From Escherichia ruysiae (lineage in GTDB: Bacteria; Pseudomonadota; Gammaproteobacteria; Enterobacterales; Enterobacteriaceae), in the NCBI RefSeq assembly GCF_031323975.1, contig NZ_JAVIWS010000001.1, positions 1,612,001-1,676,000 of the forward strand: a stretch of 64,000 nt of DNA, read 5' to 3'. The position numbers were made by a program, and so were the translations under genes. How positions within the stretch are numbered: position 1 is the stretch's first letter; every line of letters begins with the position of its first letter. Positions 1 through 12,594 of the stretch are shown here, piece by piece. The notes under the pieces were generated by a model. The model ran no database searches and was not told the DNA's origin. It worked only from the letters and a program-made list of their open reading frames with translations.

Positions 1-262
1 CAAGGTTTATCGGTTCCGCCAGCCTGCCAACCAGGCCGACGATCCCTTCATCAAACGCGAGCGTTACGGTGCGACCACGTGGCTTTTTTAATCCTCGGGT
101 CGCCATCAGGTAGTAACAACGTCGGTCGTGATCGGCCAGGTAGACCGAACAGACCTCGGTATCCATCGCAAGACAGATGTCGGTAACCAGAATATTTAAC
201 GCCTCATTCAGGCGTGGTGCGCTGGCTACCTTTTCGACTATTTCACGCAGGCGAGTGAGCAT
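1..262 (-). CDS. ptsP: PtsP (EI-Ntr), N-terminal fragment
   Basis: Phosphoenolpyruvate-protein phosphotransferase of the nitrogen PTS; it starts the PtsP-PtsO-PtsN phosphorelay. Only the first 87 codons lie in the window, because the gene runs off the left edge. The visible part begins MLTRLREIVEKVASAPRLNE and is the start of the N-terminal GAF domain (sensing glutamine and 2-oxoglutarate in this family), including the stretch CLAMDTEVCSVYLAD. The start codon lies 12 bp downstream of the rppH stop codon on the same strand, consistent with an rppH-ptsP operon. Identification rests on recognised sequence and gene order. Confidence 0.93.
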   Translation of the reverse strand, partial: MLTRLREIVEKVASAPRLNEALNILVTDICLAMDTEVCSVYLADHDRRCYYLMATRGLKKPRGRTVTLAFDEGIVGLVGRLAEPINL

Positions 263-274
263 AATGGGCGTGAC

Positions 275-805
275 TTAACCTCTTTTACGTCGATAAGCAG
301 ATACGTTTTGTGGTTTAGGCGTATTTTCTTGCAGCGCCATCACAACACTTGCGAACTCTTTCATTACCCTACGGTAGACATCACGTTTAAATGACACCAC
401 CTGTCTGACCGGATACCAGTAACTTACCCATCGCCAGCCGTCAAACTCTGGTGTACTGCTGGTTTGCATATTGATTTCCGCATCGCCGCTCACCAGCTGC
501 AAGAGAAACCATTTTTGTTTTTGGCCGATACAAACCGGCTTCGTGTCCCAACGCACCAAACGTTTCGGTAATTTGTAGCGCAACCAGTTACGCGTTGAAG
601 CAAGGATTCGAACGTCTTTACGGCTTAATCCTACTTCTTCAAACAATTCACGGTACATCGCCTGTTCTGCGGATTCTCCGGGATTAATTCCGCCTTGCGG
701 AAATTGCCAGGAGTGCTGACCAAATCGCCGGGCCCACATCACTTGCCCCTGACGATTACAAATCACGATACCTACGTTTGGGCGGTAGCCATCGTCATCA
801 ATCAC
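275..805 (-). CDS. rppH: RNA pyrophosphohydrolase RppH
   Basis: Nudix hydrolase that removes pyrophosphate from the 5' triphosphate end of RNAs and so triggers RNase E-dependent decay. The 176-residue protein has a complete Nudix box at about residues 38-60 (GG…GES…REL.EEVGL), with the metal-binding glutamates E53, E56 and E57 present. Length equals the K-12 protein. It is transcribed away from mutH, with the DARS2 region lying upstream, and ptsP follows after 12 bp. Confidence 0.97.
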   Translation of the reverse strand: MIDDDGYRPNVGIVICNRQGQVMWARRFGQHSWQFPQGGINPGESAEQAMYRELFEEVGLSRKDVRILASTRNWLRYKLPKRLVRWDTKPVCIGQKQKWFLLQLVSGDAEINMQTSSTPEFDGWRWVSYWYPVRQVVSFKRDVYRRVMKEFASVVMALQENTPKPQNVSAYRRKRG

Positions 806-869
806 CGGACTACCTCAAAATAAAGCTTTATATACGAATGATTGTTTCATACTCCAGGAAGACGGTAAA

Positions 870-1390
870 CCACTCTCTGCAGGGCATTACACACTAATAA
901 CAATTGAATAACTCACAGTTAAGTGCAGAGTTATAAACAGAGGACGGGGTGGATAGCCGTTTTTATTCACCTTTTCTGTGGATAGAGTTGTGAAGAACTA
1001 CGGAATTACCACGGGAAAACCCAGAGCATTCTGAATCAGTCGCTAAAATACACTTTAAAATATTCGTTATTAATCAATATATTAAACACATAAATATTGA
1101 TAAAACAGAGAAATTCGTGACACATGTCACACCACTCATTTACGCGTTGGCGAAAGATCAACCAACGTCGTATTTATCCACAGAATGTGCCACTAAGTTA
1201 AGCACCGCACCACTAAAAATTAGAGTTTCGTCGCACGTCAAGGCTGTAGATGGAAACAGTAGTGAGGGTTTTTCACAGTTATCCCAGCTTTCTGTGGATA
1301 ACATGGTGTAAGATCCTGTTTATTTTCAGTGACCAGAATTGGAAAACCCACCAGGACGTTGCGCAACACCGTCACCTGTGGATTAAAAAA
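870..1390. promoter_or_regulatory. DARS2 DnaA-reactivating locus
   Basis: Known biology: the rppH (ygdP)-mutH intergenic region of E. coli carries DARS2, which promotes ADP-DnaA to ATP-DnaA exchange with help from IHF and Fis and so times initiation at oriC. Seen here: two perfect DnaA boxes (TTATCCACA at 1174-1182 and its complement at 1293-1301) plus near-matches at 977-985, 1279-1287 and 1377-1385. They sit in an AT-rich stretch in the right genomic position. The outer limits given are approximate. The small ygdT reading frame lies inside it. Confidence 0.85.
1158..1304 (-). CDS. ygdT: Small protein YgdT (uncertain)
   Basis: A 48-codon frame beginning MLSTESWDNCEKPSLLFPST matches the K-12 ygdT product with a few substitutions. 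No function is known to me. It lies wholly inside DARS2 and its first codons overlap a DnaA box (the start region reads across TTATCCACA). Conservation of the frame could therefore reflect selection on the replication-control DNA rather than on a protein. No strong Shine-Dalgarno sequence is visible upstream of the ATG. Confidence 0.4.
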   Translation of the reverse strand: MLSTESWDNCEKPSLLFPSTALTCDETLIFSGAVLNLVAHSVDKYDVG

Positions 1391-1489
1391 CAAGATAAAT
1401 CATAGAATTGAATAACGCTTGTGGAAAAAGTTACACTCTGAATATTCGGTACAAAATAGCTGCTTATTTTTTAACCAAGGTGTAATGCC

Positions 1490-2179
1490 ATGTCTCAACC
1501 TCGCCCATTGTCCTCTCCTCCCGAAACTGAAGCGCAGTTATTAGCACAAGCACAGCAACTTTCTGGCTACACCCTGGGTGAACTGGCAGCACTTGCCGGG
1601 TTGGTTGCGCCGGAGAATTTAAAACGCGATAAAGGTTGGATCGGTGTGTTACTGGAGATCTGGCTTGGCGCCAGCGCAGGGAGTAAACCTGAACAAGATT
1701 TTGCCGCATTAGGCGTGGAACTCAAAACTATCCCTGTGGATAGTCTTGGTCGTCCGCTGGAAACGACATTCGTTTGTGTTGCACCATTAACCGGCAATAG
1801 CGGTGTGACCTGGGAAACCAGTCACGTCCGCCACAAACTTAAACGGGTGTTATGGATACCGGTTGAAGGCGAGCGCAGCATCCCGCTGGCGCAGCGTCGC
1901 GTAGGAGCACCGTTGTTGTGGAGTCCGAACGAAGAGGAAGACCGCCAGCTACGCGAAGACTGGGAAGAATTGATGGATATGATTGTCCTCGGTCAGGTTG
2001 AGCGAATCACCGCTCGTCACGGGGAATATTTGCAAATACGACCGAAAGCGGCGAATGCGAAAGCTCTCACCGAAGCCATTGGCGCCCGGGGCGAACGAAT
2101 TCTGACATTGCCGCGCGGATTTTATCTGAAGAAGAAGTTCACCAGCGCACTGCTGGCCCGTCATTTTTTGATCCAGTAG
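1490..2179 (+). CDS. mutH: DNA mismatch repair endonuclease MutH
   Basis: Nicks the unmethylated strand at hemimethylated GATC sites after activation by MutS and MutL. The protein has 229 residues, the family length. The catalytic triad of the type II restriction-like fold is intact: D70, E77 and K79 in the stretch [12 protein letters not shown]. It begins a rightward run with ygdQ 68 bp downstream. Confidence 0.98.
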   Translation: MSQPRPLSSPPETEAQLLAQAQQLSGYTLGELAALAGLVAPENLKRDKGWIGVLLEIWLGASAGSKPEQDFAALGVELKTIPVDSLGRPLETTFVCVAPLTGNSGVTWETSHVRHKLKRVLWIPVEGERSIPLAQRRVGAPLLWSPNEEEDRQLREDWEELMDMIVLGQVERITARHGEYLQIRPKAANAKALTEAIGARGERILTLPRGFYLKKKFTSALLARHFLIQ

Positions 2180-2247
2180 CCATCGCTTTGACCTGCTGCA
2201 TTCCGGGCATATAATTACCGCTTCATTTTTTTGGCAGGGCTTTTTAG

Positions 2248-2961
2248 ATGTTATTTGCATGGATAACCGATCCTAACGCCTGGCTTGCGCTCGGTACGCT
2301 GACGCTGCTGGAGATCGTTCTTGGGATCGATAATATTATTTTCCTTTCTCTGGTGGTCGCAAAGTTGCCCACCGCACAGCGTGGTCACGCGCGGCGTCTG
2401 GGACTGGCTGGAGCCATGGTTATGCGTCTGGCGCTGCTGGCGTCGATTGCCTGGGTTACGCGCCTGACGAATCCGCTTTTTACAATTTTCAGTCAGGAAA
2501 TTTCCGCTCGTGATTTGATTCTGCTGCTGGGTGGTCTGTTCCTTATCTGGAAAGCCAGTAAGGAGATCCACGAATCTATCGAAGGTGAAGAAGAAGGGCT
2601 GAAAACACGCGTTTCATCATTCCTCGGTGCTATCGTACAGATTATGCTGCTGGATATTATTTTCAGCCTCGATTCAGTGATTACCGCCGTGGGTCTGTCG
2701 GATCATCTGTTTATTATGATGGCGGCCGTCGTCATTGCAGTAGGTGTGATGATGTTCGCCGCGCGTTCGATTGGTGATTTTGTTGAACGCCACCCTTCGG
2801 TAAAAATGCTGGCGCTCTCTTTCCTGATTCTGGTGGGCTTTACCCTGATACTGGAAAGTTTCGATATCCACGTACCGAAAGGTTACATCTACTTCGCAAT
2901 GTTCTTCTCCATTGCAGTAGAAAGCCTCAACCTGATTCGCAATAAAAAGAATCCGCTCTGA
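2248..2961 (+). CDS. ygdQ: TerC-family inner membrane protein YgdQ
   Basis: A 237-residue polytopic membrane protein of the TerC family, with about seven hydrophobic segments. The conserved acidic motifs of the family are visible: [12 protein letters not shown] near the N-terminus and [14 protein letters not shown] near residue 140. TerC proteins are linked to metal ion export and metalation of secreted proteins, but the specific role of YgdQ is not established. It is monocistronic in appearance and downstream of mutH. Confidence 0.93.
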   Translation: MLFAWITDPNAWLALGTLTLLEIVLGIDNIIFLSLVVAKLPTAQRGHARRLGLAGAMVMRLALLASIAWVTRLTNPLFTIFSQEISARDLILLLGGLFLIWKASKEIHESIEGEEEGLKTRVSSFLGAIVQIMLLDIIFSLDSVITAVGLSDHLFIMMAAVVIAVGVMMFAARSIGDFVERHPSVKMLALSFLILVGFTLILESFDIHVPKGYIYFAMFFSIAVESLNLIRNKKNPL

Positions 2962-3098
2962 TATTCCGTTCGCTCTCCAGTGGGAGAGCGAACGTCTTCC
3001 CTTTATTCTCACAGTTTAAGACTTTCCTGCTTTCAAGATGTATAACGTCAGATTATAAACAGACTATTATCATTGATGGGCTTAATGAGGATAACCGG

Positions 3099-3317
3099 AT
3101 GAAAAAATGGGCAGTATTAATTTCCGCAGTCGGACTGGCATTTGCTGTTTCCGGTTGTAGTAGTGATTATGTGATGGCCACTAAAGATGGTCGAATGATC
3201 CTGACTGATGGAAAACCGGAAATTGACGATGATACCGGGCTTGTGAGTTATCACGATCAACAAGGTAACGCGATGCAAATTAACCGCGATGATGTCTCGC
3301 AAATTATTGAACGTTAA
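3099..3317 (+). CDS. ygdR: Small lipoprotein YgdR
   Basis: A 72-residue lipoprotein with a lysine-start signal peptide and lipobox (LAFAVSGC, lipidated cysteine at about residue 20). The mature part is a compact YgdI/YgdR-type SH3-like domain (DUF903), with the pattern YVMATKDG…[19 protein letters not shown]. Function unknown. Followed by a rho-independent terminator. Confidence 0.93.
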   Translation: MKKWAVLISAVGLAFAVSGCSSDYVMATKDGRMILTDGKPEIDDDTGLVSYHDQQGNAMQINRDDVSQIIER

Positions 3318-3321
3318 AAAA

Positions 3322-3354
3322 TAAGGTCAGCATCCGGCTGACCTTAAGATTTTT
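3322..3354 (+). terminator. ygdR terminator
   Basis: A 9-bp perfect stem (AAGGTCAGC at 3323-3331 pairing with 3337-3345) with a 5-nt loop, followed a few bases later by a T-rich tail. It lies directly after the ygdR stop codon. Confidence 0.75.
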
Positions 3355-3424
3355 CGCTTTCCCTTTTCCCTTCCCTCTGCCATTTTTATATTCCTTATGT
3401 CGTGATTATAAAAAGGAAACGGCT

Positions 3425-4465
3425 ATGCAATATCACCGTATACCCCACAGCTCGCTGGAAGTCAGCACGCTGGGGCTTGGCACGATGACGTTTGGTGAAC
3501 AGAACAGCGAAGCCGACGCCCACGCACAACTCGACTATGCCGTCGCTCAGGGCATTAATCTTATTGACGTTGCCGAGATGTACCCTGTACCGCCGCGCCC
3601 CGAAACGCAGGGATTGGCTGAAACCTATGTAGGTAACTGGCTGGCAAAACATGGCAACCGCGAAAAGTTAATTATCGCCTCCAAAGTGAGCGGACCGTCG
3701 CGCAATAATGACAAGGGAATTCGCCCGGATCAGGCGCTGGACAGGAAGAATATCCGCGAAGCTCTGCATGACAGCCTCAAACGCCTACAGACTGATTACC
3801 TCGATCTTTATCAGGTACACTGGCCGCAGCGCCCGACCAACTGCTTCGGCAAACTCGGTTATAGTTGGACGGATTCCGCGCCTGCGGTTTCGCTGCTGGA
3901 TACGCTGGATGCACTGGCAGAATACCAACGCGCAGGGAAAATTCGTTATATCGGCGTGTCGAATGAAACCGCATTTGGCGTAATGCGTTATCTACATCTG
4001 GCGGACAAACACGATCTGCCGCGCATCGTCACTATTCAGAACCCCTATAGTCTGTTAAACCGCAGCTTTGAAGTGGGTCTGGCGGAAGTCAGCCAGTATG
4101 AAGGCGTCGAGTTGCTGGCCTATTCGTGCCTGGGTTTCGGCACGCTGACCGGTAAATATCTCAATGGTGCAAAACCGGCTGGTGCGCGTAATACGCTCTT
4201 TAGTCGGTTCACCCGTTATAGTGGTGAACAAACGCAAAAAGCCGTCGCGGCGTATGTTGATATTGCCAGACGTCATGGCCTGGATCCTGCTCAGATGGCG
4301 CTCGCTTTTGTACGCCGCCAACCGTTTGTTGCCAGCACGCTGCTGGGCGCAACGACGATGGAACAGTTGAAAACCAACATCGAAAGTTTGCATCTGGAGT
4401 TAAGCGAAGACGTATTGGCTGAAATTGAAGCGGTGCATCAGGTTTATACTTATCCGGCACCTTAA
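3425..4465 (+). CDS. tas: Aldo-keto reductase Tas
   Basis: A 346-residue NADP(H)-dependent aldo-keto reductase with a TIM barrel. Family catalytic tetrad positions are visible: Asp and Tyr in LIDVAEMYP, Lys in IIASKVSG and His in YQVHWPQ. The C-terminal nucleotide-binding part contains ASTLLGATTMEQL. In E. coli, tas was found as a multicopy suppressor of tyrosine auxotrophy. The physiological substrate is unknown. It converges with lplT across a short hairpin. Confidence 0.95.
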   Translation: MQYHRIPHSSLEVSTLGLGTMTFGEQNSEADAHAQLDYAVAQGINLIDVAEMYPVPPRPETQGLAETYVGNWLAKHGNREKLIIASKVSGPSRNNDKGIRPDQALDRKNIREALHDSLKRLQTDYLDLYQVHWPQRPTNCFGKLGYSWTDSAPAVSLLDTLDALAEYQRAGKIRYIGVSNETAFGVMRYLHLADKHDLPRIVTIQNPYSLLNRSFEVGLAEVSQYEGVELLAYSCLGFGTLTGKYLNGAKPAGARNTLFSRFTRYSGEQTQKAVAAYVDIARRHGLDPAQMALAFVRRQPFVASTLLGATTMEQLKTNIESLHLELSEDVLAEIEAVHQVYTYPAP

Positions 4466-4468
4466 GGA

Positions 4469-4494
4469 TTAACGCCGGTTAAAACCGGCGTTAA
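4469..4494. terminator. Bidirectional hairpin between tas and lplT
   Basis: A 10-bp perfect inverted repeat (TTAACGCCGG … CCGGCGTTAA) with a 6-nt loop between the convergent tas and lplT genes. It lacks a long T-run, so efficiency is uncertain. Confidence 0.5.
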
Positions 4495-4497
4495 ATA

Positions 4498-7858
<3,361 letters not shown>

Positions 7859-7931
7859 TCAATCTTCAGTAAAAGCGAATGGTGCGAGATTACACCAGAA
7901 GGAGAACACGAGCGACAGTAAAATGGGGGCG

Positions 7932-8019
7932 AAAAAAAACCTGCGCATCCGCGCAGGCTGGTGCAAGAGACAGGGTACGAAGAGCGTACCGAATAATCTC
8001 ACCAATCAATACCTCTGGG
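7932..8019 (-). ncRNA. omrA: sRNA OmrA
   Basis: An 88-nt Hfq-dependent sRNA that represses outer membrane protein mRNAs (ompT, cirA, fepA and others) and ompR. The conserved 5' end beginning CCCAGAGGTATTGATTGGTG on the minus strand maps to 8019. The 3' end is a terminator stem CCTGCGCGGATGCGCAGG followed by a run of eight T (7932-7939). It is the second of two near-identical genes between galR and aas. Transcription of the pair is known to depend on OmpR/EnvZ. Confidence 0.95.
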
Positions 8020-8133
8020 ATCTTGATTGTGGTCTGCACACAGACTGTTCGCCAGCGAGAAAACGCAAAGGAGTGAAGGGAAATGCAACCAGGTGTGTAA
8101 ATTATCGGTTACTGTTACAGATTGATGACAGAC

Positions 8134-8215
8134 AAAAAAAACCTGCGCATCTGCGCAGGTTGGTGTAATTCATGTGATCAACCCGAAGTTGACTTCACCT
8201 ATCAATACCTCTGGG
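8134..8215 (-). ncRNA. omrB: sRNA OmrB
   Basis: An 82-nt sRNA, paralogue of OmrA. The 5' seed region CCCAGAGGTATTGAT at 8215 is the same as in OmrA. The terminator CCTGCGCAGATGCGCAGG with a T8 tail is almost the same, while the middle differs. This is the classical tandem arrangement omrB-omrA. Confidence 0.95.
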
Positions 8216-8429
8216 ATCACCACTTTATCAATCTGAAGCCAAACGCCACCAGCGGTCAATCGCAACAGCGTTTCGCAAAGTGTAACCAAAGGTTTGCAAT
8301 CTCTTTTTTTGTCTTACTTATTTGCGTTTCGCTCACAATCCCCGCGCTGAAAGTACCACGCCCCTTGAACCAACGGACGTTTTCCGTAACACTGACAGAA
8401 TGTAAGCGTTTACCCACAAAGGTATTTTC
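8216..8429. other. galR/omrB divergent intergenic region
   Basis: A 214-bp region that must contain the omrB promoter (minus) and the galR promoter (plus). I do not see a GalR operator in it with confidence. The galR start is preceded by AAAGGTATTTTC. Confidence 0.4.
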
Positions 8430-9461
8430 ATGGCGACCATAAAGGATGTAGCCCGACTGGCAGGCGTTTCAGTCGCCACAGTTTCCCGCGTCATTAATAA
8501 TTCTCCCAAAGCCAGCGAAGCTTCCCGGCTGGCTGTACATAGTGCAATGGAGTCTCTTAGCTATCACCCGAACGCCAACGCCCGGGCGCTGGCACAACAG
8601 GCCACCGAAACCGTTGGGTTGATTGTTGGTGATGTCTCCGATCCTTTTTTCGGCGCAATGGTGAAAGCGGTTGAACAGGTGGCTTATCACACGGGTAATT
8701 TTTTATTGATTGGTAATGGTTACCACAACGAGCAAAAAGAACGTCAGGCCATTGAGCAGTTGATCCGTCATCGCTGCGCCGCACTGGTCGTTCATGCCAA
8801 AATGATTCCCGATGCCGATTTGACAGCATTGATGAAACAAATGCCCGGCATGGTGCTGATCAACCGGATCCTTCCGGGGTTTGAGAATCGTTGCATCGCA
8901 CTGGACGATCGTTATGGCGCCTGGCTGGCGACGCGTCATTTGATTCAACAAGGCCATACTCGCATTGGTTATCTCTGCTCTAACCACTCTATTTCTGACG
9001 CCGAAGATCGTCTGCAGGGTTATTACGATGCCCTTGCCGAAAGCGGTATTCCGGCCAATGATCGGCTGGTAACTTTTGGCGAACCGGATGAAAGCGGCGG
9101 CGAACAGGCAATGACTGAACTGCTGGGAAGGGGGCGAAATTTCACTGCCGTGGCCTGTTATAACGACTCAATGGCGGCGGGCGCGATGGGTGTACTCAAT
9201 GATAATGGTATTGATGTACCGGGTGAGATTTCATTGATTGGCTTTGATGATGTGCTGGTATCGCGCTATGTTCGTCCGCGTTTGACGACAGTACGCTATC
9301 CAATTGTAACGATGGCGACTCAGGCTGCCGAACTGGCTTTGGCACTGGCGAACAATCACCCGCTTCCTGAAATTACCAACGTCTTTAGTCCAACGCTGGT
9401 ACGTCGCCATTCAGTTTCAACACCGTCACTGGAGGCAAGTCATAACGCCTCCAGCAACTAG
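8430..9461 (+). CDS. galR: Galactose repressor GalR
   Basis: A 343-residue LacI-family repressor of the gal regulon (galETKM, galP, mgl). The N-terminal helix-turn-helix (ATIKDVARLAGVSVATVSRV) and hinge helix are followed by the periplasmic-binding-protein-like effector domain that binds D-galactose. Full length compared with K-12. It converges with lysA, with a 6-bp gap between the two stop codons. Confidence 0.98.
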   Translation: MATIKDVARLAGVSVATVSRVINNSPKASEASRLAVHSAMESLSYHPNANARALAQQATETVGLIVGDVSDPFFGAMVKAVEQVAYHTGNFLLIGNGYHNEQKERQAIEQLIRHRCAALVVHAKMIPDADLTALMKQMPGMVLINRILPGFENRCIALDDRYGAWLATRHLIQQGHTRIGYLCSNHSISDAEDRLQGYYDALAESGIPANDRLVTFGEPDESGGEQAMTELLGRGRNFTAVACYNDSMAAGAMGVLNDNGIDVPGEISLIGFDDVLVSRYVRPRLTTVRYPIVTMATQAAELALALANNHPLPEITNVFSPTLVRRHSVSTPSLEASHNASSN

Positions 9462-9467
9462 CCGCGA

Positions 9468-10730
9468 TTAAAGCAACTCAAGCGCCAGTAATTCTTCAAT
9501 GGTCTGGCGACGGCGAATCAACCGCGCCTGACCATTATCAAACAGAACTTCTGGCAGCAGTGGGCGACTATTGTAGTTTGATGACATTGACGCACCATAT
9601 GCGCCAGTATCATGCAGTACCAGATAATCCCCCGCCTTCACTTCCGGCAAAGCACGGGTTTCGACATTCCCCCCCTCCTGCTGGGTAAAAACATCCCCCG
9701 ATTCACATAGCGGCCCGGCGACAACGGTTTCCACCATTGGTGCGTGCTCAAGGGAATGACCATCAGCCGCCAGTGCGCTAATGTGATGGTAACTGCCGTA
9801 CATTGCCGGGCGCATCAGATCGTTAAATCCGGCGTCAACCAGCACAAAGTGGCGGCTCCCCATCTGTTTGACGCTTCGCACCTGGGTAATCAACACACCA
9901 GACTGCGCCACCAGGAAACGACCTGGTTCAATTTCCAGTTTCACAGGGTGACCCAGATGATGAGCAATCTGCTCACGTGCCGCATTCCACAGGCCATAAT
10001 AATGTTCGGTATCAACCGCTTCTTCTCCCTGCTGATAAGGCACAGAAAGCCCACCGCCAGCAGAAATCGCCTGTAAATCCTGACCAAAGTCGATAACCTG
10101 CCGCACCATCGCACCACACACCTGTTCCAGATGTGCATAGTCAACACCGGAACCAATGTGCATGTGAATGCCGACCAGCTGCAATTGATGCCGCTGTATC
10201 ACTTCCAGTGCGGCGGGAAGATCGGTGTACCAGATACCGTGCTTGCTGTTTTCGCCGCCGGTATTGGTTTTTTGGCTATGCCCATGACCAAACCCCGGGT
10301 TAACGCGCAGCCATACCCGATGACCTGGCGAAACCTGGCCTAGTTGGTCGAGCATATCGACAGAACCCGCATTCACCGGAATTTGCAATTCACTGACACG
10401 CTCGAGCGTCGCCTGGTCGATAACATCAGCGGTAAAGACGATGTCATCGGGATGCGTTTGTGGATTGTAACCCGCCGCCAGCGCGCGCTCGATTTCGCCC
10501 AACGAGACGGAATCTACTTTCACGCCTTGCTCACGCATTAAGCGCAAAATATGAATATTGGAACAGGCTTTCTGCGCAAAGCGCACCACATCAAACTGCT
10601 TCAGAGCCGCAATCTGCCGACGAATGATTTGTGCATCGTAGACCCAAACCGGGCAGCCAAATTCTGCGGGCAAGCGCAGCAGATTTTCGGCGGTGAGATC
10701 GGTATCGGTGCTGAACAGTGAATGTGGCAT
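9468..10730 (-). CDS. lysA: Diaminopimelate decarboxylase LysA
   Basis: Last step of lysine biosynthesis: meso-diaminopimelate to lysine plus CO2. It is a fold type III PLP enzyme of 420 residues. The PLP lysine is K54 in FAQKACSN, and the C-terminal site contains the PLCESGD motif. It is transcribed divergently from its activator gene lysR. Confidence 0.98.
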   Translation of the reverse strand: MPHSLFSTDTDLTAENLLRLPAEFGCPVWVYDAQIIRRQIAALKQFDVVRFAQKACSNIHILRLMREQGVKVDSVSLGEIERALAAGYNPQTHPDDIVFTADVIDQATLERVSELQIPVNAGSVDMLDQLGQVSPGHRVWLRVNPGFGHGHSQKTNTGGENSKHGIWYTDLPAALEVIQRHQLQLVGIHMHIGSGVDYAHLEQVCGAMVRQVIDFGQDLQAISAGGGLSVPYQQGEEAVDTEHYYGLWNAAREQIAHHLGHPVKLEIEPGRFLVAQSGVLITQVRSVKQMGSRHFVLVDAGFNDLMRPAMYGSYHHISALAADGHSLEHAPMVETVVAGPLCESGDVFTQQEGGNVETRALPEVKAGDYLVLHDTGAYGASMSSNYNSRPLLPEVLFDNGQARLIRRRQTIEELLALELL

Positions 10731-10851
10731 AACAAACTCCGAATAAGTGCTTTTTTATGATTACGCCACATCATAAAAAGAATAAAAAATATCGATTTAT
10801 GCCAGGTCTATGCAAAAATGATATGGATTACCGGAGAATGAGATTAAGCAG
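10731..10851. promoter_or_regulatory. lysA/lysR divergent control region
   Basis: A 121-bp AT-rich region between the divergent lysA and lysR genes. LysR is known to activate lysA and repress itself from here. A repeat of ATCATAAAAAG-like character near 10770-10790 could be part of the operator, but I cannot define it precisely. Confidence 0.55.
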
Positions 10852-11769
10852 ATGGCCGCCGTTAACTTACGTCATATTGAAATTTTTCATGCGGTAATGA
10901 CCGCCGGAAGCCTGACTGAAGCAGCACAACTGCTACATACTTCACAACCCACCGTCAGCCGCGAACTGGCGCGCTTTGAAAAAGTAATTGGGATGAAATT
11001 GTTTGAGCGCGTACGCGGACGATTACATCCTACCGTGCAAGGGCTGCGGTTGTTTGAAGAGGTGCAGCGATCCTGGTACGGCCTGGATCGCATTGTCAGT
11101 GCCGCAGAAAGTTTGCGCGAATTTCGACAGGGCGAACTGTCTATTGCCTGCTTGCCGGTCTTTTCGCAGTCTTTTTTGCCGCCACTGATGCAACCGTTTC
11201 TGGCCCGCTATCCTGAAGTCAGCTTAAACATTGTGCCGCAGGAATCGCCGCTACTTGAAGAGTGGCTCTCAGCCCAGCGCCATGATTTAGGCCTCACCGA
11301 GACGCTGCATACGCCTGCGGGTACGGAACGTACTGAATTACTGTCTTTAGATGAAGTCTGTGTTTTACCACAGGGGCATTCGCTGGCGGCAAAAGAGGTA
11401 TTAACGCCGGAAGATTTTCAGGGTGAGAATTACATCAGCCTTTCCCGTACTGATAGCTATCGCCAGTTGTTGGATCAACTATTTAATGAACATCAGGTTA
11501 AACGCCGCATGATTGTGGAAACCCATAGCGCCGCGTCAGTCTGCGCGATGGTACGGGCGGGGGCGGGAGTTTCCGTGGTTAACCCGCTCACCGCACTGGA
11601 TTATGCGGCAAGCGGTTTAGTGGTGCGGCGATTTAGTATTGCAGTTCCGTTCACCGTTAGCCTGATTCGCCCCCTGCACCGTCCGTCATCAGCACTGGTG
11701 CAGGCATTTAGTGAGCACTTACAGGCAGGTTTACCGAATCTGGTTGCCTCACTTAACGCTATTTTGTAG
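10852..11769 (+). CDS. lysR: LysR transcriptional activator of lysA
   Basis: Founding member of the LysR family. An N-terminal winged HTH (LTEAAQLLHTSQPTVSRELARFE) is followed by a two-lobed effector domain. The frame ends after LNAIL at a TAG codon, giving 305 residues. As I recall the K-12 protein it is 311 residues, and the next in-frame codons here are CGA ATT ACG ACA GCA then TAA at 11785-11787. The extreme C-terminus therefore appears about six residues short. The effect is probably small. The 3' end abuts the convergent ygeA gene. Confidence 0.96.
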   Translation: MAAVNLRHIEIFHAVMTAGSLTEAAQLLHTSQPTVSRELARFEKVIGMKLFERVRGRLHPTVQGLRLFEEVQRSWYGLDRIVSAAESLREFRQGELSIACLPVFSQSFLPPLMQPFLARYPEVSLNIVPQESPLLEEWLSAQRHDLGLTETLHTPAGTERTELLSLDEVCVLPQGHSLAAKEVLTPEDFQGENYISLSRTDSYRQLLDQLFNEHQVKRRMIVETHSAASVCAMVRAGAGVSVVNPLTALDYAASGLVVRRFSIAVPFTVSLIRPLHRPSSALVQAFSEHLQAGLPNLVASLNAIL

Positions 11770-11773
11770 CGAA

Positions 11774-12466
11774 TTACGACAGCATAAAAGCGACGGCATC
11801 CTCGGCATGAAGAGCGGTGGTATCGAACACGGGCAGGACACTGCGCTCTTCTGGCACCAGTAAACCAATTTCAGTACAGCCAAAAATGACGCCCTGCGCC
11901 CCCTGTTCTGCGAGACGAGTAATGACTTGCGCATAATAAGCGCGTGACGTTTCGGTAAATTGCCCCAGACACAGCTCTTCAAAAATAATCTGATTAATTT
12001 TCGCCCGCTCATCCGCTTCAGGCACCAAACAATCGATAGAAAATTGCTCTGCCAGCCGTCCACGATAAAAATCCTGTTCCATGGTGTAGCGCGTTCCCAG
12101 CAGCGCCACGCGCGTCATTCCAACACGGGTGATGGCACGCCCGGTGGCATCCGCAATATGTAAGAAAGGCAGTGAGCAACGAGACTCGATGACATCTGCT
12201 ACTTTGTGCATCGTATTGGTACATAACACAATGCCTTCTGCTCCTGCCCGCTGTAATCCAAGCGCCGCACTGGCAAGAATCTCTCCTGTTTTGTCCCACT
12301 CACCGCGACGTTGGCACTCTTCTATTTCATGAAAATCGACGCTATGTAGCAGCACTTGCGCAGAGTGAAGCCCGCCAAGTCGCTGTTTAATGCCTTCATT
12401 TATCAGGCGATAGTAAGGAATGGTGGATTCCCAGCTCATTCCTCCCAGCAAACCAATTGTTTTCAT
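11774..12466 (-). CDS. ygeA: Broad-specificity amino acid racemase YgeA
   Basis: A 230-residue aspartate/glutamate-racemase superfamily protein. Both catalytic cysteines are present, in [10 protein letters not shown] and [11 protein letters not shown]-12 YgeA has been shown to racemise several amino acids, with homoserine among the better substrates. It is transcribed toward lysR, with a 4-bp gap. Confidence 0.94.
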   Translation of the reverse strand: MKTIGLLGGMSWESTIPYYRLINEGIKQRLGGLHSAQVLLHSVDFHEIEECQRRGEWDKTGEILASAALGLQRAGAEGIVLCTNTMHKVADVIESRCSLPFLHIADATGRAITRVGMTRVALLGTRYTMEQDFYRGRLAEQFSIDCLVPEADERAKINQIIFEELCLGQFTETSRAYYAQVITRLAEQGAQGVIFGCTEIGLLVPEERSVLPVFDTTALHAEDAVAFMLS

Positions 12467-12555
12467 TCCTCTCTCCTGATGTGAGTTACCGCAACAGAGC
12501 TGATTAAGGAACGAAACAAACGCCTCAACGGCCTGGTGCCAGATCTCTATTAGCG

Positions 12556-12587
12556 AAAAAAAGGCCGGATGTACAGCACATCCGGCC
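12556..12587 (-). terminator. araE terminator
   Basis: A perfect 10-bp GC-rich stem (GGCCGGATGT, 12563-12572 with 12578-12587), a 5-nt loop and, in the araE direction, seven T (12556-12562). The araE stop codon lies just upstream. Confidence 0.9.
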
Positions 12588-12594
12588 TGTGAAA

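Noticed and set aside
1464..1709. Minus-strand frames overlapping mutH and similar frames opposite core genes
   Set aside because: Antisense shadows of well-identified genes without ribosome binding sites.
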